From: a virus
Length of the DNA: 41,960 nt
Direction: 5' to 3' (one strand)
IMG/VR virus record: IMGVR_UViG_3300044642_000328
Coordinates: 1 to 41,960 of that record
Of the stretch, positions 35,850-41,960 are shown piece by piece; the stretch's first letter is position 1, and each line of letters starts with the position of its first letter. Both the position numbers and the translations under genes were made by a program. The notes under the pieces are model-generated. The model ran no database searches and was not told the DNA's origin. It saw nothing but the letters and a program-made list of their open reading frames with translations.

Positions 35850-36797
35850 ATGGTAAAACGCTACGCAGGTGGATTGATATCGAGCACTAAAGTTTCTACC
35901 GGGGAATTTTCTGCCAGTGGGGTTTTCAATACATCTGATGCCGCTCAAGGTTTATCTGCAGGTCTATGGCCGGTACCTAGAAATCGTGCAACTGTTATAG
36001 ATTATATTGTTGTTGCAGGTGGCGCTGGTGGTGGTGGATATTATAACGCAGGCGGCGGCGGCGCAGGAGGAGTTCTATTCGCAAATAATGTTTCTGTAGG
36101 TCAGGTTACATTCACACTTACAATAGGCGCTGGAGGCGCAGCTGGAACCGCTGACACAAAGGGAGGTACTGGGGTAAACACTTCTATAGCTGCTCCAGGA
36201 TTTTCTACGGTCACCGCAAGTGGAGGTGGTGGCGGAGGTGGTGGCTCCGGCAGCCCGGGCGGCAACCCTGGAGGATCAGGTGGAGGTAATAGTGGTTATA
36301 CTACAGCTGCTACATATGGCAACGGCACGCCGGGGCAAGGAAACAGAGGTGGAACGGGTGGTAGCTACGGTGGCGGTGGCGGGGGTGGAGCCGTACAAGT
36401 AGGCTTTAATGGCACTTCAACTGTAGGTGGCCGAGGTGGTAACGGTATTGTTTGGTTTAATAGTACCTATTACGGAGGCGGTGGCGGTGGCGCAGCATAT
36501 GACGGTTCTGCTCCTGCGGAACCTATTGCACCAGGAGGTTTAGGTGGCGGTGGTGCTGGTTCTACTTTTGGTATAGCTGGCGCTCCTGGAGATGCAAGTA
36601 CCGGAGGTGGTGGCGGTGGCGCTAATGGATATTCGCCCGTTAGTCAATTTGCTGGTAGTGGAGGAAGTGGTGTAGTAGTATTAAGATATCCTGCAGTATT
36701 TACTCGTGCGTTATCTACAACTGGCGCAAACACTTATACAGTATCTGAAGGATATCGCTATTATACGTTCACATCATCCGGTACAATAACATTCTAA
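35850..36797 (+). CDS. Glycine-rich tail protein
   Basis: This 315-residue protein has the N-terminus MVKRYAGGLISSTKV with a SASGVFNTSDAAQ helix, as seen in many marine phage glycine-rich proteins. A glycine-rich domain (about 50-275; DYIVVAGGAGGGG to GSGVVVLRYPAVF) follows and the end is FTSSGTITF. It is the same family as 13152-14012 and lies in the second structural cluster. Likely adhesin or decoration. Confidence 0.8.
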   Translation: MVKRYAGGLISSTKVSTGEFSASGVFNTSDAAQGLSAGLWPVPRNRATVIDYIVVAGGAGGGGYYNAGGGGAGGVLFANNVSVGQVTFTLTIGAGGAAGTADTKGGTGVNTSIAAPGFSTVTASGGGGGGGGSGSPGGNPGGSGGGNSGYTTAATYGNGTPGQGNRGGTGGSYGGGGGGGAVQVGFNGTSTVGGRGGNGIVWFNSTYYGGGGGGAAYDGSAPAEPIAPGGLGGGGAGSTFGIAGAPGDASTGGGGGGANGYSPVSQFAGSGGSGVVVLRYPAVFTRALSTTGANTYTVSEGYRYYTFTSSGTITF

Positions 36798-36803
36798 AAG
36801 TAT

Positions 36804-36881
36804 ATGACAACAAAAGTATTAGTATCACAATTATCAGTTCCACCTGGCGTAGCAACGCAATCTGGTTCAATAACATTTTAA
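36804..36881 (+). CDS. 25-residue mini-ORF with chimeric ends
   Basis: The ORF encodes 25 residues. It begins MTTKV, as do the genes at 23603 and (MTTKL) 23962, and ends SGSITF, as the glycine-rich genes at 14012 and (SSGTITF) 36797 do. No Shine-Dalgarno is obvious. It may be the residue of a deletion between two such genes, or a very short real protein. Confidence 0.35.
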   Translation: MTTKVLVSQLSVPPGVATQSGSITF

Positions 36882-36913
36882 TAAATAAATTAACATAGTT
36901 GCTTATTAAGCAA
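36880..36913 (+). promoter_or_regulatory. Late-type box and palindrome before 36935 gene
   Basis: AATAAATA (36880-36887) is followed by the near-perfect palindrome TTGCTTATTAAGCAA (36899-36913), then AGGAG (36922-36926) before ATG 36935. The palindrome could be a transcript hairpin insulating the mRNA or a protein site. Confidence 0.45.
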
Positions 36914-36934
36914 ATTTAAATAGGAGAAAGAAAA

Positions 36935-37330
36935 ATGGCACATTATGCTCAAGTAGTAAACGGAATCGTAGCACAAGTAATTGTTGCAGAACAAGATTTC
37001 ATTGATTCAGGCGCAGTTGGAAGCCCAGCAGACTGGGTTCAAACAAGCTATAACACACAAGGTGGAGTACATCGTAATGGTGGAACACCACTAAGAAAAA
37101 ATTATGCAGGTATCGGCTTTGTATATGATGCAGGTAGAGATGCATTCTATGCACCTCAACCATATCCAAGCTGGGTTTTAGATGAGGCAACATGCTATTG
37201 GAATGCACCAATCGCACAACCAGAGAGTATACCTCCAACCGAAACGGAAGCAGGTACATTCTATACATGGGATGAATCCATTGTAAATTGGAAAGCTGAA
37301 ACAGTTCCAGCATTAGGAACACCAGCCTAA
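36935..37330 (+). CDS. Conserved phage structural protein
   Basis: This is a 131-residue protein. MAHYAQVVNGIVAQVIVAEQ, WVQTSYNTQGGVHRNGG, RKNYAGIGFVYD, FYAPQPYPSWVLDE and the closing YTWDES are hallmarks of a small protein found throughout T4-like marine phages and thought to be a virion component. It has a good SD. It ends immediately upstream of a hairpin and the endolysin promoter, so it closes the structural cluster. Confidence 0.82.
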   Translation: MAHYAQVVNGIVAQVIVAEQDFIDSGAVGSPADWVQTSYNTQGGVHRNGGTPLRKNYAGIGFVYDAGRDAFYAPQPYPSWVLDEATCYWNAPIAQPESIPPTETEAGTFYTWDESIVNWKAETVPALGTPA

Positions 37331-37345
37331 TTTGGTTAAATTAGG

Positions 37346-37366
37346 GGCCCGGCACCTTGCCGGGTC
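37346..37366 (+). terminator. GC-rich hairpin (terminator-like)
   Basis: GCCCGGCA pairs with TGCCGGGT around CCT, 7 Watson-Crick pairs (37348-37354 with 37358-37364) plus a G-T and a G-C pair. It has no U-run but lies between the end of the structural cluster and the next promoter, and is the most GC-rich intergenic structure in the window. Confidence 0.6.
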
Positions 37367-37368
37367 GG

Positions 37369-37397
37369 TTGACATCTACTGTCAACTATTATATAAT
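37369..37397 (+). promoter_or_regulatory. Perfect sigma70 promoter with palindrome over -35
   Basis: TTGACA (37369-37374), 17 bp, TATAAT (37392-37397): full consensus. The -35 is one arm of an inverted repeat GTTGACA-5 bp-TGTCAAC (37368-37386), so a dimeric repressor could cover it. Drives the endolysin-holin pair. Confidence 0.9.
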
Positions 37398-37416
37398 TTG
37401 TCTGTGATTAATAAAT

Positions 37417-37465
37417 CCCCCAGAAAATCCTGACTGAAGCAGTCTTTGTCTCAGTTATTTTGGGA
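37417..37465 (+). promoter_or_regulatory. Structured 5' leader of the endolysin mRNA
   Basis: Downstream of the promoter the leader can fold: CCC/GGG (37419-37421 with 37462-37464), AAAAT/ATTTT (37424-37428 with 37457-37461) and inner GACTG/CAGTC (37432-37436 with 37440-37444). The SD AGGAG (37476-37480) is just outside. It might control translation or stability. No known riboswitch recognised. Confidence 0.5.
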
Positions 37466-37485
37466 GATCAACCATAGGAGAAAAT

Positions 37486-38064
37486 ATGAATATTAGTGCA
37501 AAAATTAGCAATGATTTTCTTGTTAGTTTTACATCAAAATTCTTACGAATATTTGGATTCATTGTTGTTATGTTTGTAGTTGTGCAGGCATGCAACGCAA
37601 AAATAGATAATTTGAAATTGGAAAATTCTACTTTAGCTGCAAATTATGTACCAGCAAAAGATGTTTTAAAACAATTAGATTGTTTAACTCGTAACATATA
37701 TTGGGAAGCGGGATCCGAACCGTTTGAAGGTAAAGTAGGTGTAGCGCAAGTAACAATGAATAGACTAAATGATGGACGTTTCGCAGATTCAGTTTGCGGT
37801 GTCGTATATCAGAAAAATGTAGTTTATGAAAAGGTTATTTGTCAATTTAGTTGGTATTGCGAAACCCCCGGACAATTAAGACCTATTAGTAAACCTTTAT
37901 GGAAAGAAAGTGAAGAAGTAGCTAAGAAAGTTTTGTTAGAAGATTTTAGGTTACCCTCACTCAAAAATGCTCTTTATTTCCATGCAGATTATATTAATCC
38001 AAATTGGAATAAACCAAAAATTGATAAAATAGGCAGACATATTTTTTATGGAGACAAATCGTGA
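37486..38064 (+). CDS. Membrane-anchored SleB-like cell wall hydrolase (endolysin)
   Basis: This is a 192-residue protein. An N-terminal span (about 18-36; FLRIFGFIVVMFVVVQACNA) is followed by a Hydrolase_2/SleB domain (from about 65: LTRNIYWEAGSEPFEGKVGVAQVTMNRL, with the conserved Glu of YWEA). Later ICQFSWYCE and LYFHADYINP belong to the same family. An N-terminal anchor would give signal-arrest-release style control. With the putative holin next to it and the spanins at 26.9 kb it makes a lysis set. The promoter is sigma70, not late-type. Confidence 0.85.
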   Translation: MNISAKISNDFLVSFTSKFLRIFGFIVVMFVVVQACNAKIDNLKLENSTLAANYVPAKDVLKQLDCLTRNIYWEAGSEPFEGKVGVAQVTMNRLNDGRFADSVCGVVYQKNVVYEKVICQFSWYCETPGQLRPISKPLWKESEEVAKKVLLEDFRLPSLKNALYFHADYINPNWNKPKIDKIGRHIFYGDKS

Positions 38065-38357
38065 ATATAAACGCAGTAAGAAACTTTCTACATGAACATC
38101 TGCATAAAATTTCCGCAGATACATTAGGTTGGTTAGCAGCAATAGTAATTCATTGTGCAACCATTCCCAGTCTTATAGCTTTGCTAACAGGTTTAAGCGA
38201 TAGAACTCCGGGTTTAGATATTATTATGTTCATGTGGGGAGGCTTAGTATTATTGTTTGCAAGAGCGGTAGTATTAAAAGATGCATTGAACATAATCACA
38301 ATCGGCATTGGATTTATTATTCAAGCCACTCTAATGGCACTTATTCTTTTTAAATAA
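38061..38357 (+). CDS. Small membrane protein, putative holin
   Basis: This is a 98-residue protein from GTG 38061, overlapping the endolysin stop. Three hydrophobic spans (about 23-43, 52-69 and 75-95) are typical of a class I-like holin, and the motif KISADTLGWLA is common in marine phages. Next to an endolysin, a holin role is plausible, but sequence alone does not prove it. Confidence 0.65.
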   Translation: MNINAVRNFLHEHLHKISADTLGWLAAIVIHCATIPSLIALLTGLSDRTPGLDIIMFMWGGLVLLFARAVVLKDALNIITIGIGFIIQATLMALILFK

Positions 38358-38361
38358 TATC

Positions 38362-38589
38362 ATGAGCAAACTAGAATTGTACGGAAGAAATTACGTAGTA
38401 TTCGATGCAACAAACAAAGATCATCGAAAATGGTTTGCTGAATTTAATAAGTCATTATCATGGGGTCATTGCCCTGTTAGATTTGTGATAGATAATGATC
38501 ACGGTGATTTGGTTACTATGATTCAACGCAGTTTAATTCAATATTATGTAGATAAAGAGTTTAAGACTGGCACATTCAAACGAGGTTGA
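38362..38589 (+). CDS. Small conserved hypothetical protein
   Basis: This 75-residue soluble protein (MSKLELYGRNYVVFDATNKDHRKW; VTMIQRSLIQYYVDKEF) is not recognised. It has no signal or span. It ends immediately upstream of the phosphoesterase promoter, so it is the last gene of the endolysin unit. Confidence 0.65.
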   Translation: MSKLELYGRNYVVFDATNKDHRKWFAEFNKSLSWGHCPVRFVIDNDHGDLVTMIQRSLIQYYVDKEFKTGTFKRG

Positions 38590-38614
38590 CACCTGACCAA
38601 AAAGGTGTTAAAAT
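38586..38614 (+). promoter_or_regulatory. Sigma70 promoter of the phosphoesterase (leaderless)
   Basis: TTGACA (38586-38591), 17 bp, TAAAAT (38609-38614), with TGT just before (TG-type extended -10). The ATG is at 38621, the expected transcription start, so the mRNA seems leaderless. ACACCT/AGGTGT (38589-38594 and 38603-38608) form an inverted repeat in the spacer. Confidence 0.8.
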
Positions 38615-38620
38615 TAAGAC

Positions 38621-39502
38621 ATGAAAATTGCACTTACATCAGACATTCATCTTGAGTTTGGAGAATGGGTTCCAGTTAATCCAGAGAATGCCGACGTCTT
38701 AATCTTATCTGGCGACATCTGTGTTGTTAGAGATTTAGCAGATAGAGATGTAAATAATTTAATGGGTGAGAATACTCGCAGTGCTATGTACCATAGATTC
38801 TTTTCTAATTGTTGCGAAACATATAAGAATGTTATCTATGTAATGGGCAACCATGAGCATTACCATAGTGATTTTGCTAAGTCTCATAAAACACTAAAAG
38901 ACAAATTAGGGTATTTGAAGAACCTACACATCTTAGAAAAAGAAATCGTAAAGATTGATGATGTAACATTCATCGGTGGTACTCTTTGGACTGATATGAA
39001 CAAAGAAGATCCTATCACCCTACATTCCATGACTCGTATGATGAATGATTTCCGATGTGTGGATAACAGCAATCGTGTTGTTAACTACAGGGCCTTTGAC
39101 GATGCAAATAAAAATATTCCTACCTTCAGGGAACGCGCGGCACGTTTCTCTCCAGAAGATGCAGTGAAAGAACATAAGGATATGCTTGCCTACATCAAAG
39201 AAATTGTATCTGAAAAATACGATCAAAAGTTTGTTGTGGTTGGGCATCATGCACCTAGTAGACAAAGCACGCATCCTCGTTACAAAGATGAAACTATCAT
39301 GAACGGCGGATATTCATCTGATCTAACAGATTTCATTTTAGATAGACCACAGATCAAAGCATGGACACATGGTCATACACATGAACTGTTTGATTATAAT
39401 ATTGGCAGTACTAGAGTAATATGCAATCCACGAGGATATGTACTTTATGAAAGAGACACTGATGAAAAACAACCTTATTTACCACACGTGTTTGAAGTAT
39501 GA
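38621..39502 (+). CDS. Calcineurin-like metallophosphoesterase
   Basis: This is a 293-residue protein. Metal-binding motifs in order: D8-x-H10 (SDIH), G31-D32 (LSGD), GNHEHY, GHHAP and GHTHE. Dimetal-dependent hydrolase of phosphate esters; the substrate is unknown (nucleotides, RNA and phosphoproteins are all possible). The start is fixed by MKIALTSDIHLEFG, the usual N-terminus. It overlaps the next small gene by four bases. Confidence 0.9.
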   Translation: MKIALTSDIHLEFGEWVPVNPENADVLILSGDICVVRDLADRDVNNLMGENTRSAMYHRFFSNCCETYKNVIYVMGNHEHYHSDFAKSHKTLKDKLGYLKNLHILEKEIVKIDDVTFIGGTLWTDMNKEDPITLHSMTRMMNDFRCVDNSNRVVNYRAFDDANKNIPTFRERAARFSPEDAVKEHKDMLAYIKEIVSEKYDQKFVVVGHHAPSRQSTHPRYKDETIMNGGYSSDLTDFILDRPQIKAWTHGHTHELFDYNIGSTRVICNPRGYVLYERDTDEKQPYLPHVFEV

Positions 39503-39645
39503 CAGACGAAGAAATGATTCAAATATATAATGAAATGGTTGAACGGTATGGGGATAAACTACCTAATCCCGAACATCAACCTATTGAATTCAAATACTAT
39601 TTGAAATTATTTCTCTATTATAGAAATAGGACAGTGCAATTATGA
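39499..39645 (+). CDS. 48-residue hypothetical protein
   Basis: It starts ATGA on the phosphoesterase stop and ends ATGA on the next start, so it is coupled on both sides. The protein (MTDEEMIQIYNEMVERYG...FKYYLKLFLYYRNRT) is helical and charged, without recognised family. The tight packing is the evidence that it is translated. Confidence 0.6.
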   Translation: MTDEEMIQIYNEMVERYGDKLPNPEHQPIEFKYYLKLFLYYRNRTVQL

Positions 39646-39857
39646 TAACCCTTAAAGAAATGTTTGAGCGAATCAAAGGTCTTACTTACCATGAAGTAAC
39701 TATTGAACTACATGAGCCACTAAGGTTTAATGGCACTGTACCTTTTAACACTAAAATTGTGGGAGACATGGCAACATTCTCGGTTCTTGCCGAAACATAT
39801 GCAGAAGCGGAATGTAAGGTATGGGACTACATAAGGAGCCTAGATGAGGACACCTAA
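39642..39857 (+). CDS. Small hypothetical protein
   Basis: This is a 71-residue protein with alternating charged/hydrophobic strands (EVTIELHEPLRFNGTV; TFSVLAETYAEAECKVWDYI), suggesting a small alpha/beta protein. Overlaps the previous gene by four and the next by 14 bases. Not recognised. Confidence 0.65.
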   Translation: MITLKEMFERIKGLTYHEVTIELHEPLRFNGTVPFNTKIVGDMATFSVLAETYAEAECKVWDYIRSLDEDT

Positions 39858-40059
39858 GGATAGAACAGACTTACTATATAAGTTTTCTCTAACAGATTAT
39901 GTACCGGAAACACATTGGAACACGTCTAGAATATTTGAAATAGATCCTAATATGAATAAACAATTTTTTGATGTAGATAAAGATTTAATTAAATACAATA
40001 TAACAATGCCAGATGCTCCTAAGTTTACTCTTTGGAACATTCCGCAACATACGAAATGA
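39844..40059 (+). CDS. Small hypothetical protein
   Basis: This is a 71-residue protein starting at ATG 39844 (MRTPKDRTDLLYKFSLTDYV). Rich in aromatic and Asp residues, no signal, no recognised motif. Its stop overlaps the start of the DD-carboxypeptidase-like gene (ATGA). Confidence 0.6.
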   Translation: MRTPKDRTDLLYKFSLTDYVPETHWNTSRIFEIDPNMNKQFFDVDKDLIKYNITMPDAPKFTLWNIPQHTK

Positions 40060-40862
40060 AATTTCTATTAGCACTCCTAATCTTTGTGACTAATTCTGTA
40101 TTTGCCAAAGGCTCATACTTATTATATGATTATGAATTAGACACCTCACAAGTTGCATATAATATAGATCAAGTTAGACCAATTGCTAGTATAACGAAAC
40201 TGTTCACTGCTATTGTCATACTAAGAAGCGGTGTAGAGATGGAAGAGAAAGTAAAAGTTCAGGGTAAGAGCAGAGGCAAATTCCCTCGAGGTTCGCAAGT
40301 TACAAGAATGAACTTGATGCGAGCCATGCTTATTAGCTCAGACAACCTCGCGGCACAGACATTAGCAAATACATATCCTGGCGGATTCAATCAATTTATC
40401 ATAGACACAAATATCTATGTAAATGGTATGGGGTTGATTAATACTAAAATTGTAGATAGCTCAGGATTACTTGCAGGCAATGTAAGTACAGCAAAGGATT
40501 TAGCAAGGTTTCTTTGGATTATCAAAAACAATCCTACAATTAGGGAAATTTCAAATGAACCAAATAAAGTTATATCTATACCTAAAGGTAAAAGAACATT
40601 AAAGATTCATCTGCGCAATACAAATCCAAGCATTTTTGTTTTTGATAATATATTAATATCTAAAACAGGTTTTACTAGTCCTGCAGGTAGATGTGTTGTG
40701 ATGTTAGTTGAAAAGAATGGTACATATAATGCTGTGATTGTTTTGGGACAAAAGAACGTAAAAGCCAGATCTAGAATTGCAAATGATTTGATAACGGCGG
40801 ATCCATTAGAAAAACCAAAAGAAACAGTACATGAACCTATAGAGTTCAATTTTGGAATGTGA
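40056..40862 (+). CDS. Periplasmic D-Ala-D-Ala carboxypeptidase-like (S11) protein
   Basis: This is a 268-residue protein. A signal peptide (1-17; cleavage after VFA) is followed by the three S11 motifs: S45-x2-K48 (SITK), S95-D-N97 (SSDN) and K203-T-G205 (KTGFTSPAG). Family enzymes trim D-alanine from peptidoglycan stem peptides in the periplasm. Start at ATG 40056 gives the signal peptide. Possible roles are wall remodelling during infection or blocking other phages; neither is known. A substitute beta-lactamase function is unlikely with KTG and SDN in this context. Confidence 0.88.
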   Translation: MKFLLALLIFVTNSVFAKGSYLLYDYELDTSQVAYNIDQVRPIASITKLFTAIVILRSGVEMEEKVKVQGKSRGKFPRGSQVTRMNLMRAMLISSDNLAAQTLANTYPGGFNQFIIDTNIYVNGMGLINTKIVDSSGLLAGNVSTAKDLARFLWIIKNNPTIREISNEPNKVISIPKGKRTLKIHLRNTNPSIFVFDNILISKTGFTSPAGRCVVMLVEKNGTYNAVIVLGQKNVKARSRIANDLITADPLEKPKETVHEPIEFNFGM

Positions 40863-40890
40863 GTACCTATACAAATGGAAAGGGTATTGC

Positions 40891-40919
40891 TTGACATACT
40901 ATCCGCAAGGTGTTATAAT
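40891..40919 (+). promoter_or_regulatory. Perfect sigma70 promoter of the right-end cluster
   Basis: TTGACA (40891-40896), 17 bp, TATAAT (40914-40919) with AAGGTGT directly upstream of the -10, as in the promoter at 38586. The upstream 28 bases (40863-40890) show nothing else. Followed by the SD AAAGGA before ATG 40950. Confidence 0.92.
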
Positions 40920-40949
40920 ATAGACATAGCAATCTTAAAGGACATTGTA

Positions 40950-41186
40950 ATGAATTTGACGATTAATGGCTTGACGCTTGAACAGGTTGAGATGCTCGAT
41001 ATGATGTGGTCTCATGATACAGAAGAAGAGTTTCTCGGATGGTATGAATCATTATCCAGTAAAGAAATGCACCAGTGCGATCTTTTGCAACGTCTTATCT
41101 TGATGGAATCTTTAGATACAGCAATGGAACAGGAAAATAATTATTCCGAAGCAAAGAGCGCTTTGGCAAAATTCCGATTGAACTAA
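40950..41186 (+). CDS. Small hypothetical protein
   Basis: This is a 78-residue protein from ATG 40950, because AAAGGA lies a few bases upstream and an earlier start would span the promoter. Sequence MNLTINGLTLEQVEMLDMMW is common at the start of small phage proteins of unknown role; the rest is helical and acidic. First gene of the right-end unit; it ends just before the next ATG. Confidence 0.75.
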   Translation: MNLTINGLTLEQVEMLDMMWSHDTEEEFLGWYESLSSKEMHQCDLLQRLILMESLDTAMEQENNYSEAKSALAKFRLN

Positions 41187-41405
41187 ATGAACGAACGAAT
41201 TAAAGAATTGGAAAAACAATGTTGGTCTCATCGAGTCGAAGGTGCGCTGGTGGATGGCAATCTACATTTCGATACAAAAAAATTCGCCGAGTTGATTATT
41301 AAAGAATGTATCCATGCATGTGTTGCTGACATAGCAGATCCTAGAGATACAATTGAACTTAAATGTGCAAAGAAGATTAAAGAACATTTTGGAATTGAAG
41401 AATGA
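41187..41405 (+). CDS. Small conserved phage protein
   Basis: This is a 72-residue protein; MNERIKELEKQCW, HFDTKKFAELIIKECIHAC and KIKEHFGIEE form a pattern widespread in phages of many Gram-negative hosts, with unknown function. Four-base overlap with the next gene. Confidence 0.75.
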   Translation: MNERIKELEKQCWSHRVEGALVDGNLHFDTKKFAELIIKECIHACVADIADPRDTIELKCAKKIKEHFGIEE

Positions 41406-41623
41406 CTGAATTAGAAATTGCACTGCAAGCACATGACTGGAGCTTAGATGGTTGGCGCACAAGACCTCAAGTGGACCAATTGATGAAGAGTCACCCAGAT
41501 CCTGCAGAAGCCCAGGCACTATGGCAACAGTATTGCCCTTGGAGCAACAGCAATGGCGGGTATGTTGCATGGTCAAAAAAATTCATACAAGACAATGCCA
41601 CAATGATATGGAGTTATCAATGA
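41402..41623 (+). CDS. Small hypothetical protein, GC-rich
   Basis: This is a 73-residue protein with many Trp and Gln (HDWSLDGWRTRPQVDQLM; WQQYCPWSNSNGGYVAW). The DNA is GC-rich (about 50% in a sampled line), unlike its surroundings, as with the gene at 22003. Not recognised. Confidence 0.65.
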   Translation: MTELEIALQAHDWSLDGWRTRPQVDQLMKSHPDPAEAQALWQQYCPWSNSNGGYVAWSKKFIQDNATMIWSYQ

Positions 41624-41913
41624 CACCAGATTACAATTTACTATGCCAAACAAGGTCCTTGTACAACGAACCATATCACACTGTGAGACCATTGTTGCCA
41701 ATAAGAATGCAACATGGTGCAGACATGATGGTCTGGGCTGAACAGACATTTGGACCAGCGGGTCACAGAGTCAAAAGCATTGTGGGACAAACCGTAAAGA
41801 TTGCAGAACCCGGTCTACGATACTATGTCGATCCCACTGCATTTTGGTTTAGACACACTAAAGACCGAGATAGTTTTGTTATACATTGGACAAAGGAATT
41901 ACACTGTGATTAA
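41620..41913 (+). CDS. Small hypothetical protein, GC-rich
   Basis: This is a 97-residue protein starting at ATG 41620, overlapping the previous stop; an upstream open frame in the same register is a shadow of the previous gene. Contains HTVRPLLPIRMQHG and GHRVKSIVGQTVKI, and a beta-rich end. GC-rich like the previous gene, so they may have been acquired together. Not recognised. Confidence 0.65.
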   Translation: MTPDYNLLCQTRSLYNEPYHTVRPLLPIRMQHGADMMVWAEQTFGPAGHRVKSIVGQTVKIAEPGLRYYVDPTAFWFRHTKDRDSFVIHWTKELHCD

Positions 41914-41960
41914 AATTATATTGGCATTTTTTATTGCATTTGGTATTTGTTATTTTGGAA
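41906..41960 (+). CDS. Membrane or exported protein, 3' partial
   Basis: The frame runs off the right edge. It starts GTG 41906, overlapping the previous gene by eight bases (GTGATTAA). Eighteen visible residues, all hydrophobic after IK (ILAFFIAFGICYFG), suggest a signal peptide or membrane span. Nothing else can be said. Confidence 0.5.
   Translation, partial: MIKIILAFFIAFGICYFG

Noticed and set aside
41452-41619. Extended N-terminus of the 41620 gene
   Set aside because: It lies wholly over the 41402-41623 gene in another frame, and ATG 41620 gives the usual ATGA coupling.

Overview
The window is a continuous stretch of an AT-rich tailed-phage genome, most likely a T4-like contractile-tailed phage of a marine Gram-negative bacterium. 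Every gene I accept is on the + strand, and neighbours usually abut or overlap by 1-14 bases (ATGA or TAATG junctions). T4-like character comes from a gp61-type primase, class I ribonucleotide reductase, ThyX, a Seg-like GIY-YIG nuclease and late-promoter-like (N)ATAAATA boxes ahead of structural genes. A Gram-negative host is implied by an inner/outer-membrane spanin pair, a lipobox protein, near-consensus sigma70 promoters and a periplasmic penicillin-binding-like enzyme. The exact host cannot be read from the sequence.

Layout. (1) 1-19.2 kb is a tail-fibre/adhesin region. Tandem paralogous modules combine a shared MPxINKG N-terminus with Calx-beta-like beta-sandwiches and glycine-rich domains. 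They are followed by small structural proteins, a C1q-like protein, a collagen-like fibre with an S74 chaperone, another glycine-rich protein and a subtilisin-like protease. (2) 19.2-23.6 kb holds conserved small proteins, a sigma70 promoter, primase, a DpnD/PcfM-like protein, a GC-rich unknown gene and ThyX. (3) 23.6-27.6 kb has two virion proteins (IPT/TIG; IPT-Ig-LamG x3) and the spanin pair. (4) 27.6-33.3 kb is a nucleotide-metabolism operon: nrdA, an A-type Fe-S carrier, an unknown, a Cys-rich miniprotein, thioredoxin, nrdB, Zn-ribbon proteins, dCMP deaminase and a cytidylyltransferase. (5) 33.3-37.3 kb has the GIY-YIG protein and a second set of small structural and glycine-rich proteins behind TATAAATA boxes. 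(6) 37.3-42 kb is three or more sigma70 transcription units: a membrane-anchored SleB-like endolysin with a putative holin, a metallophosphoesterase unit with very small genes and a DD-carboxypeptidase-like enzyme, and a cluster of small unknown genes running off the right edge.

How it fits together. Early or middle genes for DNA precursor supply and replication use sigma70 promoters; virion genes use T4-late-like promoters. The fibre region looks like a recombinational cassette array: identical 35-54 bp DNA blocks lie at module boundaries and within the N-terminal domain. The two most unusual observations are (a) two fibre genes cut by an in-frame TAA in the middle of a Calx-beta-like domain, with translation apparently restarting within a few codons, so that one beta-sandwich is shared between two polypeptides; and (b) an amicyanin-like type-1 copper ligand set (H, C-x2-H-x2-M) in a fibre protein. 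Also notable are the iron/redox genes set between nrdA and nrdB, a perfect-consensus promoter inside the primase gene, a palindromic operator-like site on the endolysin promoter and an apparently leaderless phosphoesterase mRNA.
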